6,053 nucleotides of DNA from an uncultured Phaeodactylibacter sp. GTDB lineage: Bacteria > Bacteroidota > Bacteroidia > Chitinophagales > Saprospiraceae. Shown here piece after piece: positions 1 through 5,682 of this stretch; within the stretch, counting starts at the first letter, position 1; each line of letters begins with the position of its first letter. The notes below the pieces were generated by a model. The model was not told the origin of the DNA. It saw only the letters and a program-made list of their open reading frames with translations, and did no database searches. The position numbers and the translations under genes are program-made. The stretch is from positions 1 through 6,053 of the forward strand of contig CAJXXJ010000256.1 of assembly GCA_913062745.1 (NCBI GenBank), read 5' to 3'.

Positions 1-327
1 TACCTTGACCGTGTGGTGGCCAATGGCGCGCGCCTGGCTGAGCTGGTAGAGGATGCTGATGATTTGGAGCTGGCCGTCCCGCCGCAGTGCAATATTGTCT
101 GCTTCCGTTACCGGCCGGAGGGTATGGAGCAGGCTGATTTGAATACCCTCAACGCACGCATCCGGCAGCGGTTGCTGGAGAAGGGGCAGTACTATTTGGT
201 GCAGACCTACCTGGGCGAAGCACTGTACCTGCGCGTCACGCTAACGAACCCGTTTACCGAAGAGCAGGACCTGCAGGGGCTTTTGTCCGAGGTGCGGCAG
301 GAGGCGATGGTGGGACAGGCCAACTAA
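1..327 (+). CDS. Group II PLP-dependent decarboxylase, C-terminal part (5' end outside window)
   Basis: The frame is open from base 1 and ends at TAA 325-327, giving the last 108 residues of a protein. The piece resembles the small C-terminal domain of pyridoxal-5'-phosphate-dependent decarboxylases of the aromatic-L-amino-acid / diaminobutyrate / tyrosine decarboxylase family (fold type I, group II), which are normally about 450-500 residues. Telling parts are the strand PQCNIVCFRYRPEG and the closing block YLVQTYLGEALYLRVTLTNPF, followed by a final helix with a DLQGLL core. The PLP lysine and active-site residues lie upstream and cannot be checked, so the substrate cannot be named. The GTG codons at 13 and 16 are internal valines, not starts. 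A small hairpin follows 31 bases after the stop. The family call is solid; a more exact enzyme name would be guesswork. Confidence 0.85.
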   Translation, partial: YLDRVVANGARLAELVEDADDLELAVPPQCNIVCFRYRPEGMEQADLNTLNARIRQRLLEKGQYYLVQTYLGEALYLRVTLTNPFTEEQDLQGLLSEVRQEAMVGQAN

Positions 328-357
328 GAATTGATCCATCAACCCTCAACCCTGTTT

Positions 358-379
358 GGCGTAGGCTGCGCCTATAGCC
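358..379. repeat. Small imperfect hairpin after the decarboxylase gene
   Basis: TAGGC at 362-366 pairs with GCCTA at 370-374 around a TGC loop. Outer pairs G361-T375 (wobble), C360-G377, G359-C378 and G358-C379 extend the stem past a bulged A376. There is no T-run directly after it on the plus strand, so it is at best a weak terminator or RNA 3'-end structure. It could also be a leftover REP-type palindrome, because a RAYT transposase scrap begins right beside it. That link is inference only. Confidence 0.35.
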
Positions 380-380
380 T

Positions 381-464
381 CAAAAAAGCCACATACGCCT
401 CCTACTCATCGACGATGCCAGCCACCACCGGGTTGTTATAAATATAGGCCAGCTTTTACAGGTG
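381..464 (-). pseudogene. REP-associated (IS200-like, RAYT) transposase, decayed C-terminal scrap
   Basis: On the minus strand, reading down from 455, the sequence gives KLAYIYNNPVVAGIVDE, then a stop (TAG, 404-402), then EAYVAF. The core 'KL.YI..NPV.AGIV...E.Y' is a well-known C-terminal signature of the Y1-type transposases that mobilise REP elements. In intact members it is followed by YSSA and a short tail. Here it is broken: a TAA (458-456) lies just before the K, a TAG interrupts the motif, and the YSSA part is lost. Only about 25 residues of a protein normally near 180-240 residues remain. The catalytic HUH histidines and tyrosine are absent, so this cannot be active. It is evidence of past mobile DNA at this site. 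Confidence 0.6.
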
Positions 465-511
465 GATTTTGTTACCGTTATCCAAAAACTGCAAGCGTAT
501 GGGAATCGTTT

Positions 512-706
512 GGGCGTTCCTGCGATGCGCTGGTAGAAACCGCAGACTACATTTATGCCTTCGAGTTCAAGCTCGACCGCCCGGTGGCCGAAGCCCTGCA
601 GCAAATTCACGAGAAAGGCTACCTGGCGGGCTATGCGGACAGCCCGAAGGAGAAAATCGGGGTGGGGGTGAGCTTTTCTACGGAAAAGAAGGGGATTGTA
701 GATTGG
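512..706 (+). pseudogene. PD-(D/E)XK nuclease domain (DUF1703/PDDEXK_9-like), C-terminal scrap
   Basis: The frame GRSCDALVETADYIYAFEFK runs on through LDRPVAEALQQIHEKGYLAG to GVSFSTEKKGIVDW. This is the C-terminal nuclease module of the common Bacteroidota AAA-ATPase-like/PD-(D/E)XK proteins (about 500-600 residues whole). Visible catalytic candidates are the Asp at 524-526 and the E-x-K of EFK at 563-571. The helix ALQQI.EKGY is also typical. Nothing of the AAA part precedes it, no start codon fits, and similarity stops at DW (706), which is near the normal C-terminus. The frame continues as unrelated residues to a stop at 800-802. One codon (C or S in GRSCDA) looks inserted relative to the usual GRCDALVET or GRSDALVET. 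An ATG at 584 is internal to the domain and not a credible start. I treat it as a gene remnant. Confidence 0.7.
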
Positions 707-768
707 GGGCTGGGGGGATCAACCCTTCAGGCTGCTAACATAGTATCTCTAAATGCCCGGTTTGGTGT

Positions 769-1074
769 ATGGACCCTGAGAAGGCACAGATACTTGTTTT
801 AAAAGACCAAATCTACTACATTGGTAAAACTTGTCGAGACCAAGGCGAAAGGGAGAATGAGCATAAACGAACAATAGATGCATTGAATCTGGAATACCAC
901 TGGATAAAGCGTGGCACAGAAGGTTATATTACGACCGCAGAACAGCTTCATCTGAAAACCTATTTTTCCAGGCCAGAAGCCGTGAAAGAGGGTTGTCACT
1001 TGTTTCTTCCTCCAGGTAACGCGGTAGGGGTTTCCCATGAAAATTGGAGGAAGTTGTTAGAAGAATTAAAATAA
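769..1074 (+). CDS. Putative GIY-YIG-superfamily nuclease, orphan polymorphic-toxin tip
   Basis: This encodes 101 residues, mostly low GC. What is seen: a short strand ILVLKDQIYYIGKT (residues 8-21), then ERENEHKR (27-34), an aromatic segment EYHWIK, a helix TTAEQLHLKTYF (55-66), and a C-terminal helix SHENWRKLLEELK. The YIGKT turn, a following Arg and His, and a Glu in an AEQ helix (E58) are in the order expected for GIY-YIG (URI-type) nucleases, which are frequent C-terminal toxin tips of Rhs and other polymorphic toxins. The canonical first GIY is not recognisable (ILV stands there), so this may be a divergent or non-nuclease member. It has no signal peptide, repeats or carrier domain. There is no Shine-Dalgarno sequence at ATG 769, and a frame stop at 736-738 prevents a much longer start. 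It may therefore be a displaced tip. The next gene starts one base after its stop, as in toxin/immunity pairs. Function is inferred, not proven. Confidence 0.5.
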   Translation: MDPEKAQILVLKDQIYYIGKTCRDQGERENEHKRTIDALNLEYHWIKRGTEGYITTAEQLHLKTYFSRPEAVKEGCHLFLPPGNAVGVSHENWRKLLEELK

Positions 1075-1075
1075 A

Positions 1076-1816
1076 ATGGAACAGCAAGATTTTTTCATAA
1101 CTACCATCGGCGGCTTATCTGATACCTCTGACCTAATTGTCACAGGGGAAACCCTGAACGACAATATTAGACTATCAGAATTTGGGCAAGGTGTTAGGAA
1201 TATTTCTTTTTATGCCTTGACTTACCAAGAACCGAGCAGAATCAATGAGTCATTCTGGAGTTATGATCCTGACAGCAGAAAAATCGAGGGGAGCTTGCCT
1301 CTAGACTATCAAAAAGCTGCTGCTTCCATTGATGAAGAGGCACAAAAACTAGTATGCCACGCTATTTTTGAATTATTTGATAAAATATCCGATCAGGTCG
1401 ATGATTTCGATTTTGAAGCATTGAAAAAGAGCATGCTGGAGGCTATACAGACCAATCCGTCATTTGCAGAAAAAACCAGATTCAGGGTATATTCCGACAC
1501 TGGAATGATCACCGGGGATATTCCGGAATTCTCTCGCGCCATTGATTTGTCAAAGTATGGTAGTGGCGTTCATAAATTATTTTTCGAGGTCTCCTTTTTT
1601 AAAAAACCTCAATCTTTTCTACCCGACCCTCCCAGATTTGATAAAAACAAGCAGGGATTATATATCTCTGTAGTTTCGGGTCTGGATATCAACCAGTTCT
1701 CTTCCCAGTTGGATAGGGCTTTTGAAAAAATCAAATCTCAGGTTGACGACTTTGATTTTGAGCGGTTAAAATCCGATATTCTGCGGTTTACGGAATCCTT
1801 ACAGGAAGCTGCTTAG
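1076..1816 (+). CDS. Two-domain repeat protein, candidate immunity protein for the upstream gene
   Basis: This encodes 246 residues, acidic and probably cytoplasmic (no signal peptide or membrane segment). I do not recognise the family. The protein is two copies of one domain. Copy 1 (about residues 7-125) contains G24-E25, IRLSEFGQGV (31-40) and KISDQVDDFDFEALK (103-117). Copy 2 (about 135-240) contains G147-D148, IDLSKYGSGV (156-165) and KIKSQVDDFDFERLK (218-232). Each copy looks like a beta-rich start with a helical end carrying the VDDFDFE core. The ATG at 1076 follows the upstream TAA (1072-1074) by one base, and the leader AGAATTAAAATAAA is A-rich as usual for Bacteroidota. The GGAGG at 1046-1050 is too far away to act as its ribosome binding site. 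Tight coupling behind a small nuclease-like gene suggests an immunity or antitoxin role. GC is about 40%, unlike the flanks. Confidence 0.8.
   Translation: MEQQDFFITTIGGLSDTSDLIVTGETLNDNIRLSEFGQGVRNISFYALTYQEPSRINESFWSYDPDSRKIEGSLPLDYQKAAASIDEEAQKLVCHAIFELFDKISDQVDDFDFEALKKSMLEAIQTNPSFAEKTRFRVYSDTGMITGDIPEFSRAIDLSKYGSGVHKLFFEVSFFKKPQSFLPDPPRFDKNKQGLYISVVSGLDINQFSSQLDRAFEKIKSQVDDFDFERLKSDILRFTESLQEAA
1382..1771 (+). repeat. Best-conserved unit of the internal duplication (1382-1426 and 1727-1771)
   Basis: The two 45-base blocks encode KISDQVDDFDFEALK and KIKSQVDDFDFERLK. The peptides match at 11 of 15 positions. The DNA differs at many third positions (gatgatttcgat versus gacgactttgat), so the duplication is old and kept by protein-level selection rather than recent. 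The blocks lie 345 bases apart, while the GQGV/GSGV pair in the same domains lies 375 bases apart, so the copies differ by about 10 codons of insertions or deletions. Confidence 0.85.
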
Positions 1817-1845
1817 TAACGATTAAACTGATGAAGTGAATGGAT

Positions 1846-1874
1846 GCCCGCCCGATGGATGGGGGCGGGCGGGC
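1846..1874. repeat. Strong GC hairpin downstream of the repeat-protein gene
   Basis: GCCCGCCC (1846-1853) can pair with GGGCGGGC at 1863-1870 (9-base loop) or with GGGCGGGC at 1867-1874 (13-base loop), because the right arm repeats GGGC three times. It begins 30 bases after the stop at 1814-1816. There is no T-run directly after it on the plus strand, and the minus-strand side (CATTCACTTCATC) also lacks one. It may stabilise the 3' end of the upstream mRNA or act as a poor terminator. Being GC-rich, it marks the boundary of the low-GC island. Confidence 0.5.
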
Positions 1875-1879
1875 TGGTA

Positions 1880-1963
1880 TTAGAATTTGATTTTGTAGTT
1901 GGGGAGGAGCTGGCGGATGCGGGTGCGTTCGGTTTCATAAACCTCTTCGAAAGGAGCTTCTAG
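1880..1963 (-). pseudogene. Minus-strand coding scrap, C-terminus of an unidentified protein
   Basis: Read on the minus strand, 1963-1883 encodes a peptide beginning LEAPFEEVYETERTRIRQLL and ending PNYKIKF, followed by TAA at 1882-1880. The composition (amphipathic E/R-rich helix, then a short basic strand) looks like a genuine protein C-terminus, not random sequence. The local GC is high, like the host. Upstream, the same frame soon meets a TAG near 1974. A different minus frame is open from 2174 to 1935 (79 codons). No start, no family recognised. Best read as the tail of a gene cut by the insertion of neighbouring DNA. Confidence 0.35.
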
Positions 1964-2265
1964 GTGAAGTCGTAGCTATTTTGTTTTTGAACACTCTTCT
2001 CAAATGTAAGAAAAATTCATAAAAACTATTCTGTCTTTTCGAGAAGCGTACAATGTGCCTCAATAGCCGATCCTGTATTGCACTCATTTTAGCAGCTGAT
2101 AAATAGTCATCGGTGTTTATCGCTAATGAATTCCCTGCACCGTTACGAACTATGAGCCCGTTACTACGGCTATCTTAAAACCACGTTCATGCTTTCTGCC
2201 CCTCCCCAACAATTCAAAAAACCCTATTTTAGCCCAACAACATTTACGACTGAAACACGACTTCT
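1964..2265. other. AT-rich intergenic leader before the VPS10-like gene
   Basis: No intact gene is seen. A minus-strand frame is open from 2174 to 1935 with an internal ATG at 2087-2085 (50 codons to the TGA), but I recognise nothing in it. For the gene at 2266, TATTTTAG at 2225-2232 is a partial match to the Bacteroidota -7 element (TAnnTTTG), but no TTTG lies at the proper distance upstream, so no promoter is called. The bases just before ATG 2266 (ACACGACTTCT) have no Shine-Dalgarno sequence. Confidence 0.5.
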
Positions 2266-5200
2266 ATGCAAAAGTACCTCCTCTTAGGGCTCAGCCTGCT
2301 GTTCTGCACGGCTTTGAGCAGCCAGGATATTAATTTGGAAAAATTTGAAGCGCTCGCCCCCCGCAGCATCGGGCCGGCCGGGATGAGCGGACGAGTGACC
2401 ACGATCGACGTCATCAATGATCAGCCGAATGTCATTTATATCGGCACGGCCTCCGGCGGCGTATGGCGCTCCCGCAGCGGCGGCATCAGTTGGGAACCCA
2501 TCTTCGACGATGCACCCCTGCAGTCTGTAGGCGCGCTGACCATCAATCAGGACAACCCGGACCAAATCTGGGTAGGCACCGGCGAAGGCAACCCGCGCAA
2601 CTCCCACAATAGCGGCGAGGGCATTTTCAAAAGCCTGGACGGCGGCAAAAACTGGGAGCGTATGGGGCTGGAAGAGACCCGCACCATCCACCGTATCATC
2701 ATCCACCGCGACAATCCGGATATCGTTTACGCGGCAGCGCTGGGCTCCGCCTGGGGCCCCAATCCCGAGCGCGGCGTCTTCCGCACCAAAGACGGGGGCG
2801 AGACCTGGGAAAAGATTTTGTACGTCAATGACTCTACCGGTTGTGCTGATCTGGTGGTAGACCCTTCCAACCCTAACAAGCTGATCGCAGCCATGTGGGA
2901 ATTCGGCCGCAAGCCGTGGTTCTTCAATTCCGGGGGTGAAGGCTCCGGCATCTACGTATCCTACGACGGCGGGGACAACTGGGAGAAGCGTACGCACGAA
3001 GACGGCCTGCCCAAGGGCGAGCTCGGGCGCATCGGACTGGCCATCGCGCCCTCCAAGCCCAATATCGTCTACGCACTGGTGGAAGCCAAAAAGAACGGCC
3101 TGTACCGCTCCACCGACGGCGGCTTCACCTGGGAGCTGCGCGCGGATGACAACATCGGCAACCGCCCCTTCTACTACGCCGATATTTTTGTAGACCCGAA
3201 AAACGAAAACCGCATCTTCAACCTCTGGTCCTACCTTTCCAAGAGCGAGGACGGCGGCAAAACCTTCGAAGGCTTTGGCCGGGGCACCCACCCGGACCAC
3301 CATGCCTTTTGGATACATCCGGAAAACAACAACTACATCATAGAGGGCAACGACGGCGGTCTGAACATCAGCCACGACGGCGGGGAAAACTGGCGCTTTG
3401 TGCAAAACCTGCCGCTCGCACAGTTTTACCACATCAGCGTGGATAACGATATCCCGTACCACATCGCCGGCGGCATGCAGGACAACGGTAGCTGGGTGGG
3501 CCCGAGCGCAGCCTGGGAGCGCGGCGGCATTCAGAATACCGACTGGCAGGAAGTCTACTTCGGAGACGGCTTTGATGTGGTGTTCCGCCCGGACAACAAC
3601 CGCTACGTCTACGCGATGTCACAGGGCGGCAATGTCTCCTACATCGACCGTGAGACGGGCGAGAGCCGCTTCATCAAGCCGGTTCACCCGGAAGGGGAGG
3701 AGCTGCGCTTTAACTGGAATGCGGCCATTGCGCAGGACCCCTTTGGCGACTGCGGTATCTATTTCGGCAGCCAGTACGTGCACAAAAGTACCGACTGCGG
3801 CAAGAGCTGGGAAATCATCTCTCCTGACCTGACCACCAATGACTCCACCAAGCAGCAGCAGTACAAAAGCGGCGGCCTGACCATTGATGATACCCGGGCG
3901 GAGAATTTCACCAGCATCCTGGCCATTGCCCCCAGCCCGGCGGATAAGGATGTCATTTGGGTAGGCACAGATGACGGGAACTTGCAAATTACCCGCGACG
4001 GTGGCGAAAACTGGGAAGAAGTTGGTTACAAACTGCCGGAAGCCCGCCCCGGCAGCTGGATTCCCTATATCGAGGTTTCTGAAAAGAATGCCGGCGAAGC
4101 TTTTATCATCGTCAACGATTATCGCCGCAATGACTGGCGCCCGATGGCTTACCATACCGACAACTACGGCGAAACCTTCACCCGCATCGTCGACGAAGAA
4201 AAGGTAGACGGCCATGCCCTGTCTATCGTGCAGGACCCAGAAGTCCCGAACCTGCTGTGGCTGGGCACCGACTACGGGCTGTATTTCAGCTTTGATACCG
4301 GCAAGAACTGGCAAAAGTGGACAGAAGGCTTCCCCTCTACGCCGGTGCGCGACCTGCAGATACACCCACGTGAGAAGGACCTGGTCATCGGCACCTTTGG
4401 CCGCGCCGCCTGGGTACTGGACGATACCCGCCCGATACAGGAAATTGCGAAAACCAATGGCGAGCTGCTGCAGGATACCTTCCGCACTTTCCCCGCACCG
4501 GATGCCTATCTGGCAGAATTCAAATCTTACGAAGGCTCCCACTTCCCGGCGGATGCAGAATACAGCGGGAAGAACCGCTCACCGGATGCGCTGATTACCG
4601 TTTGGCAAAAGCCGATGGAAGCGCAAGAGGAGTCAGGCAAAAAGCAGAAAGGCAAGCAAAAGGAAGAAGATGAAGACCAGGAAGAAGCGAAACGCAAGCT
4701 CGGCAAAAAGGTAAAAGTGCAGGTCATTGATGCCGCCGGCGATACCATCCGCACCTTTACTGAAAATCTCGATGCTGGCATGGACCGCTTTTACTGGGAT
4801 CTGCGCGCAGAGGGCGTGCGCTTCCCTTCCCGCCGGGAGCCCAGAGAAGATGCTGACCCGCCCCGCGGCTACGAAGTAATGCCTGGTACTTACAAGCTGT
4901 TGCTGACTTCCGGCGATTTCGCAGACTCTACCAGCGTGACTGTAAAGGCAGACCCCCGATTGGACGTCAGTATGGCGGACCTGCGCGCGGAGCAGGACGC
5001 CTACAAGGAGTTTTACAGCATCGTAGAGCAGGCAAGCGATGCTTTCCGCAAACTGCAGGAAGCGCAGAAAACCATCAAGCGCGTCAACGAAGCACTGGCC
5101 AATGCGCCCGACAGCACCCTGACAAAAATCAAGGAGCAGGGCAAAGCCATGCAGGACAGCATCGTGCAGCTGGAAGAGCTTTACATGCAGCCGGAAGATT

Positions 5201-5427
5201 TCAAGGGCATCCGCCGGTCTACCGGGCTGCTCAACAGCACGCTTTACGGGGTATACTCCTACATCGACGCTCAGGATGGCGAGCTGTTGCCTATGGGGCG
5301 GCAGAAATTAGATCAGGCCAAAGCGCAGACGGAGGACGTCACCGGCAAAGTGGAGGCTTTCTTTGAGAAAGACTTTGCGGAATACCGGAAAATGGTGGAA
5401 GCGGTACAGTATTCTTTGTTTGAATAA
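2266..5427 (+). CDS. Secreted VPS10/sortilin-like Asp-box beta-propeller protein
   Basis: This is a complete 1053-residue protein. An N-terminal signal peptide (MQKYLLLGLSLLFCTALSS, cut near residues 19-20; no lipobox) points to export. Residues about 30-720 form a sortilin/VPS10-type propeller. Eleven Asp-box turns (S/T-x-D-x-G-x-x-W/F) are visible at 69-76, 123-130, 174-181, 232-239, 282-289, 327-334, 369-376, 508-515, 576-583, 630-638 (one residue longer) and 675-682. The first has Ser for Asp. C496 and C511 may form a disulfide. A highly charged K/E linker (about 785-815) precedes an Ig-like FlgD-type strand set (VKVQVIDAAGDTIRTF to FYWDLR, 816-895), then a mostly helical tail (903-1053) that starts with the family's usual DPRLDVS. 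Such proteins are often annotated 'glycosyl hydrolase', but no catalytic site is established; a protein-binding or envelope role is an inference. There is no type IX sorting domain at the C-terminus. It appears to be a single-gene unit: a 449-base gap precedes it and a terminator follows. Confidence 0.93.
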   Translation: MQKYLLLGLSLLFCTALSSQDINLEKFEALAPRSIGPAGMSGRVTTIDVINDQPNVIYIGTASGGVWRSRSGGISWEPIFDDAPLQSVGALTINQDNPDQIWVGTGEGNPRNSHNSGEGIFKSLDGGKNWERMGLEETRTIHRIIIHRDNPDIVYAAALGSAWGPNPERGVFRTKDGGETWEKILYVNDSTGCADLVVDPSNPNKLIAAMWEFGRKPWFFNSGGEGSGIYVSYDGGDNWEKRTHEDGLPKGELGRIGLAIAPSKPNIVYALVEAKKNGLYRSTDGGFTWELRADDNIGNRPFYYADIFVDPKNENRIFNLWSYLSKSEDGGKTFEGFGRGTHPDHHAFWIHPENNNYIIEGNDGGLNISHDGGENWRFVQNLPLAQFYHISVDNDIPYHIAGGMQDNGSWVGPSAAWERGGIQNTDWQEVYFGDGFDVVFRPDNNRYVYAMSQGGNVSYIDRETGESRFIKPVHPEGEELRFNWNAAIAQDPFGDCGIYFGSQYVHKSTDCGKSWEIISPDLTTNDSTKQQQYKSGGLTIDDTRAENFTSILAIAPSPADKDVIWVGTDDGNLQITRDGGENWEEVGYKLPEARPGSWIPYIEVSEKNAGEAFIIVNDYRRNDWRPMAYHTDNYGETFTRIVDEEKVDGHALSIVQDPEVPNLLWLGTDYGLYFSFDTGKNWQKWTEGFPSTPVRDLQIHPREKDLVIGTFGRAAWVLDDTRPIQEIAKTNGELLQDTFRTFPAPDAYLAEFKSYEGSHFPADAEYSGKNRSPDALITVWQKPMEAQEESGKKQKGKQKEEDEDQEEAKRKLGKKVKVQVIDAAGDTIRTFTENLDAGMDRFYWDLRAEGVRFPSRREPREDADPPRGYEVMPGTYKLLLTSGDFADSTSVTVKADPRLDVSMADLRAEQDAYKEFYSIVEQASDAFRKLQEAQKTIKRVNEALANAPDSTLTKIKEQGKAMQDSIVQLEELYMQPEDFKGIRRSTGLLNSTLYGVYSYIDAQDGELLPMGRQKLDQAKAQTEDVTGKVEAFFEKDFAEYRKMVEAVQYSLFE

Positions 5428-5435
5428 AGGCTTTA

Positions 5436-5479
5436 AAAAAAGCTGCCCTCACAGGAAATTTCCCGGGGGCAGCTTTTTT
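5436..5479. terminator. Bidirectional intrinsic terminator
   Basis: A perfect 13-bp stem: AAAAAAGCTGCCC (5436-5448) pairs with GGGCAGCTTTTTT (5467-5479) around an 18-base loop that itself contains the palindrome GGAAATTTCC. The T-run on the right arm ends transcription of the gene stopping at 5427, nine bases before the stem. The A-run on the left arm does the same for transcripts arriving on the minus strand. This fits convergent genes. Confidence 0.9.
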
Positions 5480-5622
5480 ATTTTCCTTTCTGGCAGGGTT
5501 GGCTGCTGCCCTTCCCTTGGGCTCCAAGGTCAAAAAGCTGCGCCCTGCTTGCTGCGCTCGCCTGTCCTTTTTCGTGCCCCTACGCTTGCGCAAAGGCGGC
5601 TTTGTGCGACGCTGCGAGGCAC
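5480..5622. other. Convergent intergenic spacer with a small hairpin
   Basis: GC-rich spacer between two terminators. It contains one clean hairpin: GCGCAAAG (5588-5595) pairs with CTTTGTGC (5600-5607) over a GCGG tetraloop, with one G-T wobble. The spacer is open in several frames on both strands simply because it is GC-rich, and none has a credible start or family match. Confidence 0.5.
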
Positions 5623-5656
5623 AAAAAAGCCCGGCTCCATGCGGAGAACCGGGCTT
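5623..5656 (-). terminator. Intrinsic terminator of the minus-strand HHH-protein gene
   Basis: AAGCCCGG (5627-5634) pairs with CCGGGCTT (5649-5656). An inner CTCC/GGAG stem (5635-5638 with 5643-5646) is capped by ATGC, with a two-base AA bulge. On the minus strand the stem is followed directly by a T-run (complement of A 5623-5628). It sits 26 bases beyond the stop of the gene ending at 5683, in the right orientation for it. Confidence 0.88.
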
Positions 5657-5682
5657 GGCTTTCTCTGATGATCCCGGCAGGC

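Noticed and set aside
396..533. Plus-strand peptide VIQKLQAYGNRLGVPAMRW, faintly like an AbrB/MazE antitoxin N-terminus
   Set aside because: The match is only a few residues, no start fits, most of the frame lies antisense to the RAYT scrap, and it stops right away within the nuclease scrap. Probably chance.
469..738. Plus-strand frame of 89 codons overlapping the nuclease scrap
   Set aside because: It is in a different frame from the recognisable PD-(D/E)XK sequence and gives an Arg/Cys/Gly-rich product typical of an out-of-frame shadow.
2225..2232. TATTTTAG as the -7 promoter element of the gene at 2266
   Set aside because: Only a partial match to TAnnTTTG, and no TTTG about 19 bases upstream.
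2284..3462. Long minus-strand open frame (392 codons) opposite the VPS10-like gene
   Set aside because: It mirrors the plus-strand gene's GC-rich third positions. The product is Val/Ala/Gly-rich with no recognisable domain, while the plus strand carries clear Asp-boxes throughout.
3619..4542. Second long minus-strand open frame (307 codons) inside the same gene
   Set aside because: Same cause: antisense shadow of a GC-rich gene, with no start context or family features.
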